The notes beneath the pieces were generated by a model that worked only from the letters and a program-made list of their open reading frames with translations, ran no database searches and was not told the DNA's origin. 57,237 nt of DNA. Origin: CAZUNO01 sp964621445 [NCBI: Candidatus Hadarchaeota archaeon] (GTDB taxonomy: Archaea > CAYQAE01 > CAYVLA01). Shown piece after piece: positions 9,410-17,495 of the stretch. Every line of letters starts with the position of its first letter. Within the stretch, counting starts at the first letter, position 1. Where the stretch lies: NCBI GenBank assembly GCA_964621445.1, contig CAZUNO010000005.1, positions 1-57,237 on the forward strand, in the 5' to 3' direction. Position numbers and translations under genes: made by a program.

Positions 9410-10207
9410 CTAGATGCCGAGCATGGATCTAAGCTTCGACTTGCCCTTCCCGCCTGTGCCACCCAGGGCATCGGCCTTGACCTCCACTTCCTTCTGGTTT
9501 GATATCTTGCTGGCCAGCTTGATGTGGGCCTCGGCGGCCGGGCTATCCTTCTTCTTCATTACCACCGGGACCTTCAGGTTCGCGGATTTCTTTACCTCAT
9601 CGTCCTCGGGAATAACCGCCAGTATGTCCAGGTCCAACATCGAACCCACCTCATTGGATGAGATCTCGCTCTTGCTTTCGCCCGACCTGTTGATAACCAC
9701 GCCCTTTATGGGCACTTCCAGGCTCTGGGCCATTATCTTCATCCTCAAAGCATCGGCCAGGCAGGCGAGTTCGGGATTGACCACCATGATTATCTCGTCG
9801 GAAACGGAGAGGGGAATGCTGCTCTCCTTGGAAAGGCCCGAGGCGCAATCCAGGATGACCAGGTCAAACCTCTCGGACAGCTCATTTACGACCTCTCCCA
9901 GTCTCTTTGGATTGGCCCTGGAAAAACCGCTTAGCGAAAGACCGCTGGGAACTACATGTAAGCCCCCGGGACCATCGTAGAGGGCCTGGTCCAGTGACGC
10001 CTCACCGGCCAGAACCTCGTGAAGGGTTACCGGGCTTTTCTCCAGCCCCAGGTAGAGCGCCAGATCGGCCATGGCCAGGTCGGCGTCGACCACCGCAACC
10101 TCATCCCCGGCCAGGGACAGAGCCGTGCCCAGGTTGATGGTCAAGATCGTCTTACCGGTTCCTCCTTTTCCGGAGGTTATCGCCAATATTTTGGTTTGAT
10201 TACTCAT
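9410..10207 (-). CDS. MinD/ParA-family P-loop ATPase
   Basis: A 265-residue deviant-Walker ATPase. The N-terminus carries the signature lysine motif SGKGGTGKT (about 11-19), then VVDADLAMADLALYLGL (switch I/A' region) and LVILDCASGLS (Walker B). The C-terminal end after about residue 240 is basic (GGKGKSKLRS) and could touch membrane or DNA. Proteins of this family position division, partition or surface-appendage machines by ATP-dependent dimerisation. No ParB or parS-like partner is visible, so a MinD-like or FleN-like positioning role is more likely than plasmid partition. It starts with ATG at 10207 and has its own A+T-rich upstream region. Confidence 0.88.
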   Translation of the reverse strand: MSNQTKILAITSGKGGTGKTILTINLGTALSLAGDEVAVVDADLAMADLALYLGLEKSPVTLHEVLAGEASLDQALYDGPGGLHVVPSGLSLSGFSRANPKRLGEVVNELSERFDLVILDCASGLSKESSIPLSVSDEIIMVVNPELACLADALRMKIMAQSLEVPIKGVVINRSGESKSEISSNEVGSMLDLDILAVIPEDDEVKKSANLKVPVVMKKKDSPAAEAHIKLASKISNQKEVEVKADALGGTGGKGKSKLRSMLGI

Positions 10208-10340
10208 AACGGTTCCCTTTCCTAAAATAATTTTAATTTAAGATCGAGCATTATTCTATAATTAGCGCATATATTGCTTATTTTAAGTTTTTTCTGGTTC
10301 GGGCTTAAACAGGTATCGATTTCGCAAAGATTTTCCAACA

Positions 10341-11723
10341 TCACACCACCGGCGTTAGTTCCGGAACCGGAAATCCCTGGCTCACATCCACATCGACGTT
10401 GAACAGGCCGGTCCGGGGCATCTCCCCATATATGTAGAAGCTACCGAAGCGTTCCATGAGCTTGAGGTCCAGGTCAACCATGGTCCTGAGCTGACGGGTT
10501 GAGTCCAGGGTGGACCTGGTTATGATGATGATCAGGTCCTCCCCCAGCCTGGCCTTTGCTATCTCGTTGGCGCACTTCCTGAGGGTCCTCTGCATTCCAA
10601 ATGCGTGCTCAAAGCGATCCACGTTAATAACCCTGAGCATATGCCCCCAGGACTCATTCCTCTTCTCCTCCTCGACTCTTAGCCACATCTTCTCGCTCTC
10701 CTCCTCCGACTTCGAGAAGGTGTCCAGGACGTAGGGGAGTTCCTTATTCCCCACACCCGCAGCGAACATGGTAACGTAGGTGTCAAAGGAATCCTCCGAG
10801 ACGTACTGGGTGATATCGTTCCGGATCTGCTCGGGGGCAAACTCGGCCGGGGGGATGAATAGCACCCCGCGGTCCTTGGCAATGAAATTCAGCACGAAGG
10901 GGCGAACCAGTATATCCACCCATTGGTAGGGCACGTTGTTACCCATCTCCATCAATATGGTCCCTCCCTGCAGGCACTTTCCCACCGAATCGTCCAGCAC
11001 CGGCGAGCCACTATAGAAGGGGCATTTCTCGTCCGAAAAGGGCATCCAGGGCTCCTCTTCCTCCGGCTCCTTGATCCTCAGTGGAGGAAATCTCCTAAAG
11101 ATCCCGTTCTTCAGGGTGTATACGTATCTCAGATTTCGTATCTCGCACTCCCTCAGCTTGTCCAGACGTACGTTCCTGACCCTCCGGCCGTCTATCTCCG
11201 AGTCCGAGAGGGTTACCACCCCGTCAACCAGGAACTCAAGCACCCTGGTGTCCATGAACTCGCTCACCAGGACCAGGGTCAGACCCTCCTCCCGAGGCCA
11301 ATCCACCAGCTTCTTCTCGGCCTGTATGGCGCTATCCCCCAGCGATGAATGGATGGCATCCCAGGTATCAACGATTACCGTCGCGTCCTTGAGCCCTTCA
11401 ACCTTTGACCGTACCTCTTTCAGGATGGGAAGTCCTCCTTCCTCCCCCATGCCCGAGGTGTCAACATTGACCTCCCCCACCATTTCAGTGGCGTCGAATA
11501 TGTTGTCGACCTTGACGTACTTCCTGGCCCATGGAAACTGCTCGTACAGCTTGTCCGGTTTCACCCTGGTGGATACGTAGAATCCGTTAACGTTGGCCTT
11601 CTCCACCATCAGGGTCAGGGCCAAAGTCGACTTCCCCATTCCTGGGGCACCCTTCACCAAAAGGGAGTAACCTCCGGTTTTTTTCAGGGCCTCTGGAATC
11701 TCATCTGGAATCAGGACTGACAA
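10341..11723 (-). CDS. GvpD-like RecA-superfamily P-loop protein
   Basis: A 460-residue protein. The N-terminal half resembles the GvpD/KaiC-type P-loop domain: Walker A VKGAPGMGKST (about 24-34), then NGFYVSTRVKPDKLYEQFPWA, and Walker B ATVIVDTWDAI near 137-147. The second half (about 235-460) is a degenerate second RecA-like domain with no clear Walker A. GvpD in haloarchaea represses gas-vesicle genes, but no gas-vesicle structural gene is present here, so a general signalling or regulatory ATPase role is more plausible. The start is TTG at 11723; no strong ribosome-binding site is seen. It lies among the Lrp, KaiC-like and MinD-like genes, all on the same strand but each with its own spacer. 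Confidence 0.75.
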   Translation of the reverse strand: MSVLIPDEIPEALKKTGGYSLLVKGAPGMGKSTLALTLMVEKANVNGFYVSTRVKPDKLYEQFPWARKYVKVDNIFDATEMVGEVNVDTSGMGEEGGLPILKEVRSKVEGLKDATVIVDTWDAIHSSLGDSAIQAEKKLVDWPREEGLTLVLVSEFMDTRVLEFLVDGVVTLSDSEIDGRRVRNVRLDKLRECEIRNLRYVYTLKNGIFRRFPPLRIKEPEEEEPWMPFSDEKCPFYSGSPVLDDSVGKCLQGGTILMEMGNNVPYQWVDILVRPFVLNFIAKDRGVLFIPPAEFAPEQIRNDITQYVSEDSFDTYVTMFAAGVGNKELPYVLDTFSKSEEESEKMWLRVEEEKRNESWGHMLRVINVDRFEHAFGMQRTLRKCANEIAKARLGEDLIIIITRSTLDSTRQLRTMVDLDLKLMERFGSFYIYGEMPRTGLFNVDVDVSQGFPVPELTPVV

Positions 11724-11842
11724 ATTTAGGAACCACTTTGAATTTATCTATGGGGAATGTTAATAATTTCTTATAACTATAATCGAGCCAAATTAAGCAA
11801 TCTGCAAATTCCTTGTTATATTCGCAAGTTATATGGTCCTGT

Positions 11843-11869
11843 GACCGGTTCAACCGGCCAGACCGGTTC
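11843..11869. promoter_or_regulatory. alternating AACCGG half-sites, possible operator
   Basis: The sequence GACCGGTTC occurs at 11843 and again at 11861, with the inverted half-site AACCGG between them, so three half-sites alternate in orientation over 27 bases. The cluster lies 120-146 bases upstream of the GvpD-like start and just past the end of the Lrp-like gene. It could bind a dimeric regulator; no experimental basis is claimed. Confidence 0.35.
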
Positions 11870-11954
11870 CCGTTTGAGAATTGCACGCGCGAAATTCGTA
11901 AGGGACAAAATGAGCACCGCCAAAACGCAACAAAATGATACATCTCGCAGCAAA

Positions 11955-12440
11955 CTACGAGGATGCAACGGGAGGGGACTCCATACCACCCTCGAAGACC
12001 TCGTCTATCACCGACACGTCCAGGTCCCGGATACCCTCCTTCTTCCTCAGGGTCTCCATCATGTTGATTAGCTCGCCCGAATTCTTGGTGGATACAATTG
12101 CCACGATCTCGTTCTTGCTCTCGCATCTTGCTATTAGCTCCGTGCTCTCCACCTTCTGGAGCTCCTCCACCACTTCCTCCACCTTGGACTGGGTGAACAT
12201 GTCCAGTAGGTACTTCTCTATCTCAATTCTCAACAGAGCCCGAACCGTGTACCCCAGCTTCTCGTGGTCTATGAGGACGGTGAACTTCTTGATGATGCCG
12301 TTATCTATCAGCTTCTTTACCCGGAAGTGAACCGTGGTATCAGGTATATCCAGCTTCTCCCCTATCTTGGTGAAGGGGGTCTTGGCGTCCTCCTGCAGTT
12401 TACCTATGATCTTCAGGTCAGTCTCATCGAGCTGGTACAA
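11955..12440 (-). CDS. Lrp/AsnC-family transcriptional regulator
   Basis: A 161-residue regulator. Residues 3-52 form the AsnC-type winged helix (LDETDLKIIGKLQEDAKTPF, then IPDTTVHFRVKKLIDNGIIKKF), and residues about 65-150 the RAM ligand-binding/oligomerisation domain. The start is TTG at 12440, with GGAGG seven bases upstream. Its own promoter region carries an inverted TTGCG-TT-CGCAA next to the TATA box, which suggests autoregulation, as is common in archaeal Lrp proteins. Related half-sites lie upstream of the neighbouring KaiC-like, GvpD-like and MinD-like genes, so these may be its targets. The effector is unknown. Confidence 0.92.
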   Translation of the reverse strand: MYQLDETDLKIIGKLQEDAKTPFTKIGEKLDIPDTTVHFRVKKLIDNGIIKKFTVLIDHEKLGYTVRALLRIEIEKYLLDMFTQSKVEEVVEELQKVESTELIARCESKNEIVAIVSTKNSGELINMMETLRKKEGIRDLDVSVIDEVFEGGMESPPVASS

Positions 12441-12525
12441 GCAACGTCCTCCGGGGGGTATATCTTCATTTTTGGCGTTCTCCGCGAGATTCTCTATTGG
12501 TGTAATAGATTTCGCACATTACTCG

Positions 12526-12534
12526 TATAAATAT
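12526..12534 (-). promoter_or_regulatory. TATA box of the Lrp/AsnC gene
   Basis: On the minus strand the element ATATTTATA lies about 86-94 bases before the TTG start. It is flanked on one side by TTGCGTTCGCAA and on the other by TGTGCGAA at 12511-12518, a layout in which a bound regulator would block TBP/TFB or RNA polymerase. Confidence 0.6.
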
Positions 12535-12535
12535 G

Positions 12536-12547
12536 TTGCGTTCGCAA
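12536..12547. promoter_or_regulatory. inverted repeat TTGCG-TT-CGCAA, candidate Lrp operator
   Basis: A perfect five-base inverted repeat with a two-base centre abuts the TATA box of the Lrp/AsnC gene. TTCGCA half-sites recur at 10321, 11821, 12511 and 13443, each in an upstream spacer of this gene cluster. Binding by the encoded Lrp protein is an inference. Confidence 0.45.
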
Positions 12548-12632
12548 TTTCTCTGTAGATATACCCGAGAGGTCCTATATCAAGGTGTCGATGCAGACAA
12601 AAAATTACAAGAAAGTAGAAAAACCGGGAACC

Positions 12633-13337
12633 CTAGCCCTTGACCAGGACCTCCATGCCATTGGAGCCTATCTGCATGGGGTACTTCTCCATCCTGTGGG
12701 CCGTCTTCCTCATCTTTACCACCCGGAGGAACCGCTGGAATTTCCTTTCCTGTACCTCCTCCAGAGAGAGCTGGATGACACCGTCCGCGATGTACTCCTC
12801 GACCCCGAAATTGCTGAACTGGCTCTTGGGCCCCGCCTCGGATATGAACATCGAGGTCAGACCCATCTCCTTCAACCTGGAGTTCAATATGTATAGGCTC
12901 TTCCTGGCCTGATACACGTTCTCGAAAAGCACCATCAGGGCAGATATGGAATCGATCACCAATCTCTCGGCACCTATGCTGGCCTTGGCCTCCTCTATTC
13001 CCTGTATGGTGTTCTGGATATCGAAGGTACTGGGGGATACGAAGAATCGATGAGGAATGGCCATGAGACACCTGAAGGTACCGTCCTCCTCCAGCTTCTC
13101 GAAGTTGAAACCGAAATTGCTGGTCTGTTCAAAGAATTCTGACTTGGAGGCCTCAAAACTGACGTATATGCCGCTCGATCCCTTCTCGCCCCCATTATCC
13201 AGGAAATGACTGGTCAGCAACGTCTTACCGGTTCCCGGATAACCGCTCACCAGGATGGTCGAGCAGCCCGGGTATCCACCATTGAGAAGTCCGTCCAGGC
13301 CCTTGACGCCGGTTTCAACTCTCTCTATGTTTGACAT
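12633..13337 (-). CDS. KaiC-like RecA-superfamily ATPase, single domain
   Basis: A 234-residue, single-domain member of the archaeal KaiC-like family (RadA/KaiC fold). It shows the lead-in VETGVKGLDGLLNGGYP, Walker A SGYPGTGKT near 31-39, the residues GIYVSFEASKSEFFEQ after it, Walker B AERLVIDSISALMVLFE near 124-140, and the C-terminal ELSLEEVQERKFQRF-type strand (here QLSLEEVQERKFQRF). Such proteins act as ATP-dependent signalling switches in archaea, often beside regulators; no KaiA or KaiB is present, so a circadian clock is not implied. Start is ATG at 13337 behind an A+T-rich spacer with its own TATA box. Confidence 0.88.
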   Translation of the reverse strand: MSNIERVETGVKGLDGLLNGGYPGCSTILVSGYPGTGKTLLTSHFLDNGGEKGSSGIYVSFEASKSEFFEQTSNFGFNFEKLEEDGTFRCLMAIPHRFFVSPSTFDIQNTIQGIEEAKASIGAERLVIDSISALMVLFENVYQARKSLYILNSRLKEMGLTSMFISEAGPKSQFSNFGVEEYIADGVIQLSLEEVQERKFQRFLRVVKMRKTAHRMEKYPMQIGSNGMEVLVKG

Positions 13338-13433
13338 GAACCATCAGCACCAATATGTTATTGTGAGGAAGCGATCAGCAATACCAACTCACTTCAAATT
13401 ACTTACGCTTATTTTGGAGAATATGTCTATGCA

Positions 13434-13449
13434 TTTAAATTTTTCGCAT
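13434..13449 (-). promoter_or_regulatory. promoter of the KaiC-like gene with adjacent TGCGAA element
   Basis: On the minus strand ATGCGAA is directly followed by AAAATTTAAAT, a plausible TATA box about 100 bases before the ATG. The juxtaposition of TGCGAA and TATA matches the arrangement at the Lrp gene promoter. Confidence 0.45.
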
Positions 13450-13511
13450 AAATTGTATCTTTTTTAGCAAATTATTCGTTTTTTCTTTGTAACTGGCCTA
13501 GATACCTCGCC

Positions 13512-15350
13512 TCATGAACCCCATTCCACAAGACCCAGCCTCTCCAGGGTCTCCGGCCTGGGCCTCCCCCTCTCGTTCCAGCCTCTAAGCTCGTAATACT
13601 CCCCCAGCATGGAGTCCAGGTCCACGGTCTCCCCCCTGGCAGGTCCCTGGGGCATGGTCTCGGACAGGCAACGGTAGGGCAGATAGTCCTGTTCCCTGTC
13701 AAATCCCTCCCGGACGTTGAAGACTCGTGTGAGATTCCATATCCGTTCCCCGGTCTCCTTCAGGGAATTAAGCTCCTGGTACCGGTACCCGGTGGCCGCG
13801 CTAACCATTCGCTGGATCTCCCTTAGGGTGAATCCAAAGGTGCCGAACAGGCATATGCCGGCGGAATCGACCACCGATATCTCGTCCTGGCTATCCACCA
13901 CCAGCTGGGCCTTTCCCCGGGAGGCAAGGGGGTCCGCCCCACCCCTCATGGCCAGCAGCTCCTGCATGGCCGGATAGCCCCTCAGGTGACAACCTCCCCT
14001 GTCCGAGGTCGCGTAGGCCAGGGCCATTCCCTTGGCCGCCCGCGGCGAGTAGGCCGGGAGTTCCAGTCCCTTAACCTCCATGGCGAATTCACGGGACTCC
14101 GGGAAACTTTCGCTCAGCTTCCTGACCCCGCTGGCCAGGAGGGAGCCGACCTCGTTCATCTCCCCCATGCTCCTCAACATCTCCACCATGGCCTCCGGCC
14201 TCCCCCATTCGGGCTCCAACCCGCCTAGATCCTGGCTGCTTATGACCCCCTTCTCGAACATCTCCATGACGAAACCCATGATGTTCCCTGAACTTATGGT
14301 ATCCATTCCGTAAAGGTCGCACATCTTCTCCAGGTGGATGATCAGGTCGGGCCTTGAATTCCCGCACTGGGGACCGAAGCTCCAAACCGTCTCGTAGTCA
14401 GGTCCCTCGGTGGAGTCCCCCTGGAATTCTCCCTCCTCCACCAGTGAGACCTTGCTGCAGGCTATGGAACACCCGAAACAGGCGGCGTCCCTTACCCAGA
14501 ACTCCTCCCGCCACCTCTCCCCGGAAAGCTTGTCGGCGTCCTCGAAGTTTCCCCGTCTGAAGTTCATGGTGGGCAGCGCCCCTGCCTCGTTAATCGTTTC
14601 CAGGATATTGCAGGTTCCCTCCTGGGGCAGGCTCCGGACCGTGGTCTCGTTCATCCTCAGCATTCGGTGTGCCGTCCAGCAGGCCTCCCTCATCTCATCA
14701 AGGTCATGGACCTCGATTTCGTGCGAACAGCCCTTCACGCACACCGCCTTCAAATTCTTGGAACCCATGACCGCCCCGGACCCACCTCTTCCAGCCGCCC
14801 TCTTGCCGCTGAATATGCTGGAGATGGTTGAGAGCCTCTCCCCGGCCGGGCCTATAACCGCCTTCTCGTACCCGGTCCCCAGGAGCCGGTCCAGCGCCCC
14901 TTGACACTCCTGGGTATCAAGTCCCCAGAAATCCTCCGCGGAGATCAATCTGGGACCATCATCATCAGCGACCAGGGCCTTGGGCTCCTCCGATATTCCT
15001 TTAAAGACCAGCCCGTCGTAGCCGGCGAACTTCATGGCCGGGCCAAGCCCACCACCACAGTGAGCATCGAGGAAGGTTCCCGTGTGGGGACTCTTGGTAA
15101 CTATACAGAAACGGTTGCTCCCCGGGGCCATGGTACCGGTCAGGGGGCCAGAGGCCATTATGAGCAGGTTCTCGGCCGACAGGGGATCTATCCCGGCCTC
15201 CATCCGGGTTATCATCAGGAACGCGCCCAGGCCCTTCCCTCCCAGAACCAGCTCGGTCACCCGAGGCTCCAGCTCCAGTTCGTCAAAAGATCCGCTATCC
15301 AGGTCGACCTCCAGTAACTTACCCATGAAGCCCTTCCATTCCTCGCTCAT
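13512..15350 (-). CDS. aor: tungsten-dependent aldehyde ferredoxin oxidoreductase
   Basis: AOR-family enzyme oxidising an aldehyde to the carboxylic acid with reduction of ferredoxin, using a tungsten bis-pterin cofactor and one 4Fe-4S cluster. At 612 residues it matches the family's usual length of about 605. The cluster ligands appear as CFGCSIAC near 288-295 plus a distant cysteine in SAGICLFGTF near 497. The N-terminus (KLLEVDLDSG) and GGSGAVMGSKNLKAV near 200 are typical AOR signatures. It starts with ATG at 15350, overlapping by ATGA the stop of the aldolase-ferredoxin fusion, so both are cotranslated; the fused polyferredoxin is the natural electron partner. The aldehyde substrate is not evident from sequence. 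Confidence 0.93.
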   Translation of the reverse strand: MSEEWKGFMGKLLEVDLDSGSFDELELEPRVTELVLGGKGLGAFLMITRMEAGIDPLSAENLLIMASGPLTGTMAPGSNRFCIVTKSPHTGTFLDAHCGGGLGPAMKFAGYDGLVFKGISEEPKALVADDDGPRLISAEDFWGLDTQECQGALDRLLGTGYEKAVIGPAGERLSTISSIFSGKRAAGRGGSGAVMGSKNLKAVCVKGCSHEIEVHDLDEMREACWTAHRMLRMNETTVRSLPQEGTCNILETINEAGALPTMNFRRGNFEDADKLSGERWREEFWVRDAACFGCSIACSKVSLVEEGEFQGDSTEGPDYETVWSFGPQCGNSRPDLIIHLEKMCDLYGMDTISSGNIMGFVMEMFEKGVISSQDLGGLEPEWGRPEAMVEMLRSMGEMNEVGSLLASGVRKLSESFPESREFAMEVKGLELPAYSPRAAKGMALAYATSDRGGCHLRGYPAMQELLAMRGGADPLASRGKAQLVVDSQDEISVVDSAGICLFGTFGFTLREIQRMVSAATGYRYQELNSLKETGERIWNLTRVFNVREGFDREQDYLPYRCLSETMPQGPARGETVDLDSMLGEYYELRGWNERGRPRPETLERLGLVEWGS

Positions 15351-16591
15351 TGATCTCCCTTACCCTCAATTCTAAATACCTCTCGGGGGCACCATTCCTC
15401 GCATTCCGGACTTCCCCCGCACAGGTCGCATATCATAGGCCTTCCTATATCATCCAATCTGATGACCCCCACCGGGCAGGCCGACACGCATTCCCCGCAT
15501 CCATCGCACATCTCGGGATCCAACCTGACGGATCCCAGCTCCGGGTCGAAGGAAAGGGCATCCCGGGTGCAGGCATCAACGCAACGCCCGCACTGGGTGC
15601 ATACCACCGGTCGGTACCCGTTCTTGACCTTGTCGATAACCAGCCTGGAAGCAGTCAGGTCATAGGCCCCCTGGTGGGCGGCGCTGCAGGCCATCTGACA
15701 GATCCGACAACCGGTGCAGTTCCCGGCCTCGGCCACCACGATCCTCATCTTGCCCTGGGGAAGGGATTTGGTGACCCGTCTGGCAGTCTCATTTCCGTGA
15801 ACCACCCTTGATATCGATGATACCATCGCCCTGGGGTCGGGGGCCTGGATAACGTTTCGTCCAAAAACCGTCCCCCTGGCCCCGGCCCTCAGGGCCTCCT
15901 CGACCACCTCCAGGGCATCTCGCAGGGTCTTGGATTTGGCGCCTCCCAGGATCAGGATTGGTATCCCTGCAGCCTCCGTGACCCCCCTGTAGAACTCGAC
16001 GTCGTTTGTATAGGGAGCCTTGATTGCATCGGCCCCGATCTCGGCGGACATCCTTATCGATATCTTCACCAGCTCGTTATAGTTTGCCCCGGTGATCCTT
16101 TCCCCCAGGGGGATGGGCTCCACGAAAAAGGGAAGACCGACCTCGTCGCACTGGCGGGCAAACCGGGCCACCTTGGCCACGTGCTCGGCCTCCTCCCGGT
16201 CATCAGCATACCCGATGAAGAAGTAGATGACGATGGCATCGGCACCCATGGCCAGTGCCTGGCGGGGAGAGGTCATGTACCGGTGCTGGACGTGTCTGGA
16301 GGGGAGGGTATAGGTCTTGGACCGGAAAGCGTTGGTCCAGTCGGCCCTTATCAACATGGCAGGGGCCTTCCTGCCCCTGAACAGGTCTCCGATCCTGGAC
16401 GCCTGTCCCGGGCTCACCAGTATGCCGTCGGCCCCTCCCCGGGAAACCGAGCGGATTGTCCTCTTGAGATCTATAACCCCCTTTATGGGCCCCAGCATAT
16501 ACCCGTGATCGGCAGCTATTACCACTGCCCTCCCGTCGCTGGGATCTATTATACGGCTAAGCCTTATCTCCTTCCCGGGACTGGTTAACAC
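15347..16591 (-). CDS. DhnA-type class I aldolase fused to a four-cluster ferredoxin domain
   Basis: A 414-residue fusion. Residues 1-265 are a DhnA/LsrF-type class I aldolase barrel: Asp28 in IAADHG, Schiff-base candidate Lys191 in GADAIKAPY, phosphate-binding ILGGAKS (214-220) and FGRNV (243-247). Residues 290-410 form a polyferredoxin with four cysteine groups, CTGCRICQMAC, CTQCGRCVDAC, CDGCGECVSACP and CDLCGGSPECEEWCP, enough for four 4Fe-4S clusters as in DmsB/HycB-like electron-transfer subunits. Start is GTG at 16591, one base after the stop of the paralogue upstream. The gene overlaps AOR by ATGA. A direct link of aldol cleavage to aldehyde oxidation is inferred. I know of no standard enzyme with this architecture. 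Confidence 0.9.
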   Translation of the reverse strand: MLTSPGKEIRLSRIIDPSDGRAVVIAADHGYMLGPIKGVIDLKRTIRSVSRGGADGILVSPGQASRIGDLFRGRKAPAMLIRADWTNAFRSKTYTLPSRHVQHRYMTSPRQALAMGADAIVIYFFIGYADDREEAEHVAKVARFARQCDEVGLPFFVEPIPLGERITGANYNELVKISIRMSAEIGADAIKAPYTNDVEFYRGVTEAAGIPILILGGAKSKTLRDALEVVEEALRAGARGTVFGRNVIQAPDPRAMVSSISRVVHGNETARRVTKSLPQGKMRIVVAEAGNCTGCRICQMACSAAHQGAYDLTASRLVIDKVKNGYRPVVCTQCGRCVDACTRDALSFDPELGSVRLDPEMCDGCGECVSACPVGVIRLDDIGRPMICDLCGGSPECEEWCPREVFRIEGKGDQ

Positions 16592-16592
16592 C

Positions 16593-17381
16593 TTACATAC
16601 AACCTTCCATTATATTTCGGACCCGCTCTATCTCCGCATGGATCCCCTCCTCCAGGCAGGAACCGGCAAGAACGATTCCGCCAACGCCGGCTTCCAGCCC
16701 CCTGACAAGGACATCATCCTCGGCCCTTTCCTTTAAAACCAGAAGAACCGGAGCATCGCCCGAGGCCTCGACTATATCCCCGGTGCAGCCCAACTCCTGG
16801 CTGGCGGGAACCATCACCGCGTCCGAACCGGCCTCCAGGGCCATCCGGGCCGCCATCTTCAGGCTGTCCGAGTAGTTTCCCTCGGATATCCTCTCCCCAA
16901 AGGGCCTGGCCTCCGCAATCAGGGGCATGCCGCACCTCGAGCACTCGGAGGCTTGATTGGAAACCGATTCCAGGTTATCGGCCTCGTCCCCATCATCAAC
17001 ATATCCCACAAAGAAGGTGACCACCAGGCCACATGCCCCAAGGTAGGAGGCGTGTTCGGCCCCGGAAACGGAGACGTGGGTGGTTTCCTTTCTGGGGAGC
17101 GGAAAGGAGCCGTCCCTGTCCGCGTTAGTCCAATCGGACCTTACGAGAAGCGACGGCGCTCTCTTGCCCTTGAAGAAATCCACCTGGCGAGACGCCTCCC
17201 CTGGGCTGAGGGTGATGGCATCCACCCCGACACCTATCATCTCCTCCAGCCCGGACCTCATGTCCACCAGGCCCGGCGTGGGCCCTAGGGCCAGGCCGCG
17301 ATCTGCGCTAACTATCAAACTCGGAGGACCGTCACCAACAACCCTTGATAGACGGATCTCCTTTCCGGTCTGTGAAGGCAA
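16593..17381 (-). CDS. degenerate DhnA-type aldolase paralogue, probable pseudoenzyme
   Basis: A 262-residue paralogue of the aldolase part of the next gene, aligning from start to end (KEIRLSRVV, GEASRQVDFF, RSDWTNADRD, FFVGYVDDGDEAD, FGERISEGNYSDSLKMAARM). Asp27 is kept, but the position of the Schiff-base lysine is Met190 (SDAVMVPA against ADAIKAPY), the phosphate-binding GG motif has become LLVLKERA, and GRNV has become AGSC. The frame is intact, so it is not a pseudogene in the usual sense; a structural or regulatory partner in a mixed oligomer is likely. Start is TTG at 17381. It leads the minus-strand operon toward the fusion gene and AOR. Confidence 0.85.
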   Translation of the reverse strand: MPSQTGKEIRLSRVVGDGPPSLIVSADRGLALGPTPGLVDMRSGLEEMIGVGVDAITLSPGEASRQVDFFKGKRAPSLLVRSDWTNADRDGSFPLPRKETTHVSVSGAEHASYLGACGLVVTFFVGYVDDGDEADNLESVSNQASECSRCGMPLIAEARPFGERISEGNYSDSLKMAARMALEAGSDAVMVPASQELGCTGDIVEASGDAPVLLVLKERAEDDVLVRGLEAGVGGIVLAGSCLEEGIHAEIERVRNIMEGCM

Positions 17382-17495
17382 TTGAATGAACCTCCATCTC
17401 CAACCTCGTTTATCTCTTAACTATTTGGTCCCCGCGGGCCGAGAAAGACTTTTATCTCCCTCAGAGAGGCAAGGTTTCAGGAAGGTGGGGCATTA
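17382..17495. promoter_or_regulatory. divergent promoter region of the aldolase/kinase module
   Basis: This 114-base spacer separates the two arms of the module. On the plus strand ACTTTTATCT near 17447-17456 sits about 45 bases before the kinase start, which is preceded by GGTGGGG. On the minus strand AAATAGTTAAGAG near 17415-17427 could be the TATA region of the paralogue operon. Shared control of both arms is plausible. Confidence 0.45.

Noticed and set aside
8725-9471. Longer form of the methyltransferase from position 9471
   Set aside because: It would overlap the MinD-like gene by 62 bases and add an unconserved leader; GTG at 9405 is directly after that gene's stop.
9410-10207. Plasmid partition system
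   Set aside because: A ParA/MinD-type ATPase is present, but no ParB-like gene or repeated parS-like sites are visible, and the setting is chromosomal.
10341-13337. Gas-vesicle cluster or KaiABC clock
   Set aside because: Only GvpD-like and KaiC-like ATPases are present. No gvpA/gvpF-type structural gene, KaiA or KaiB is seen.
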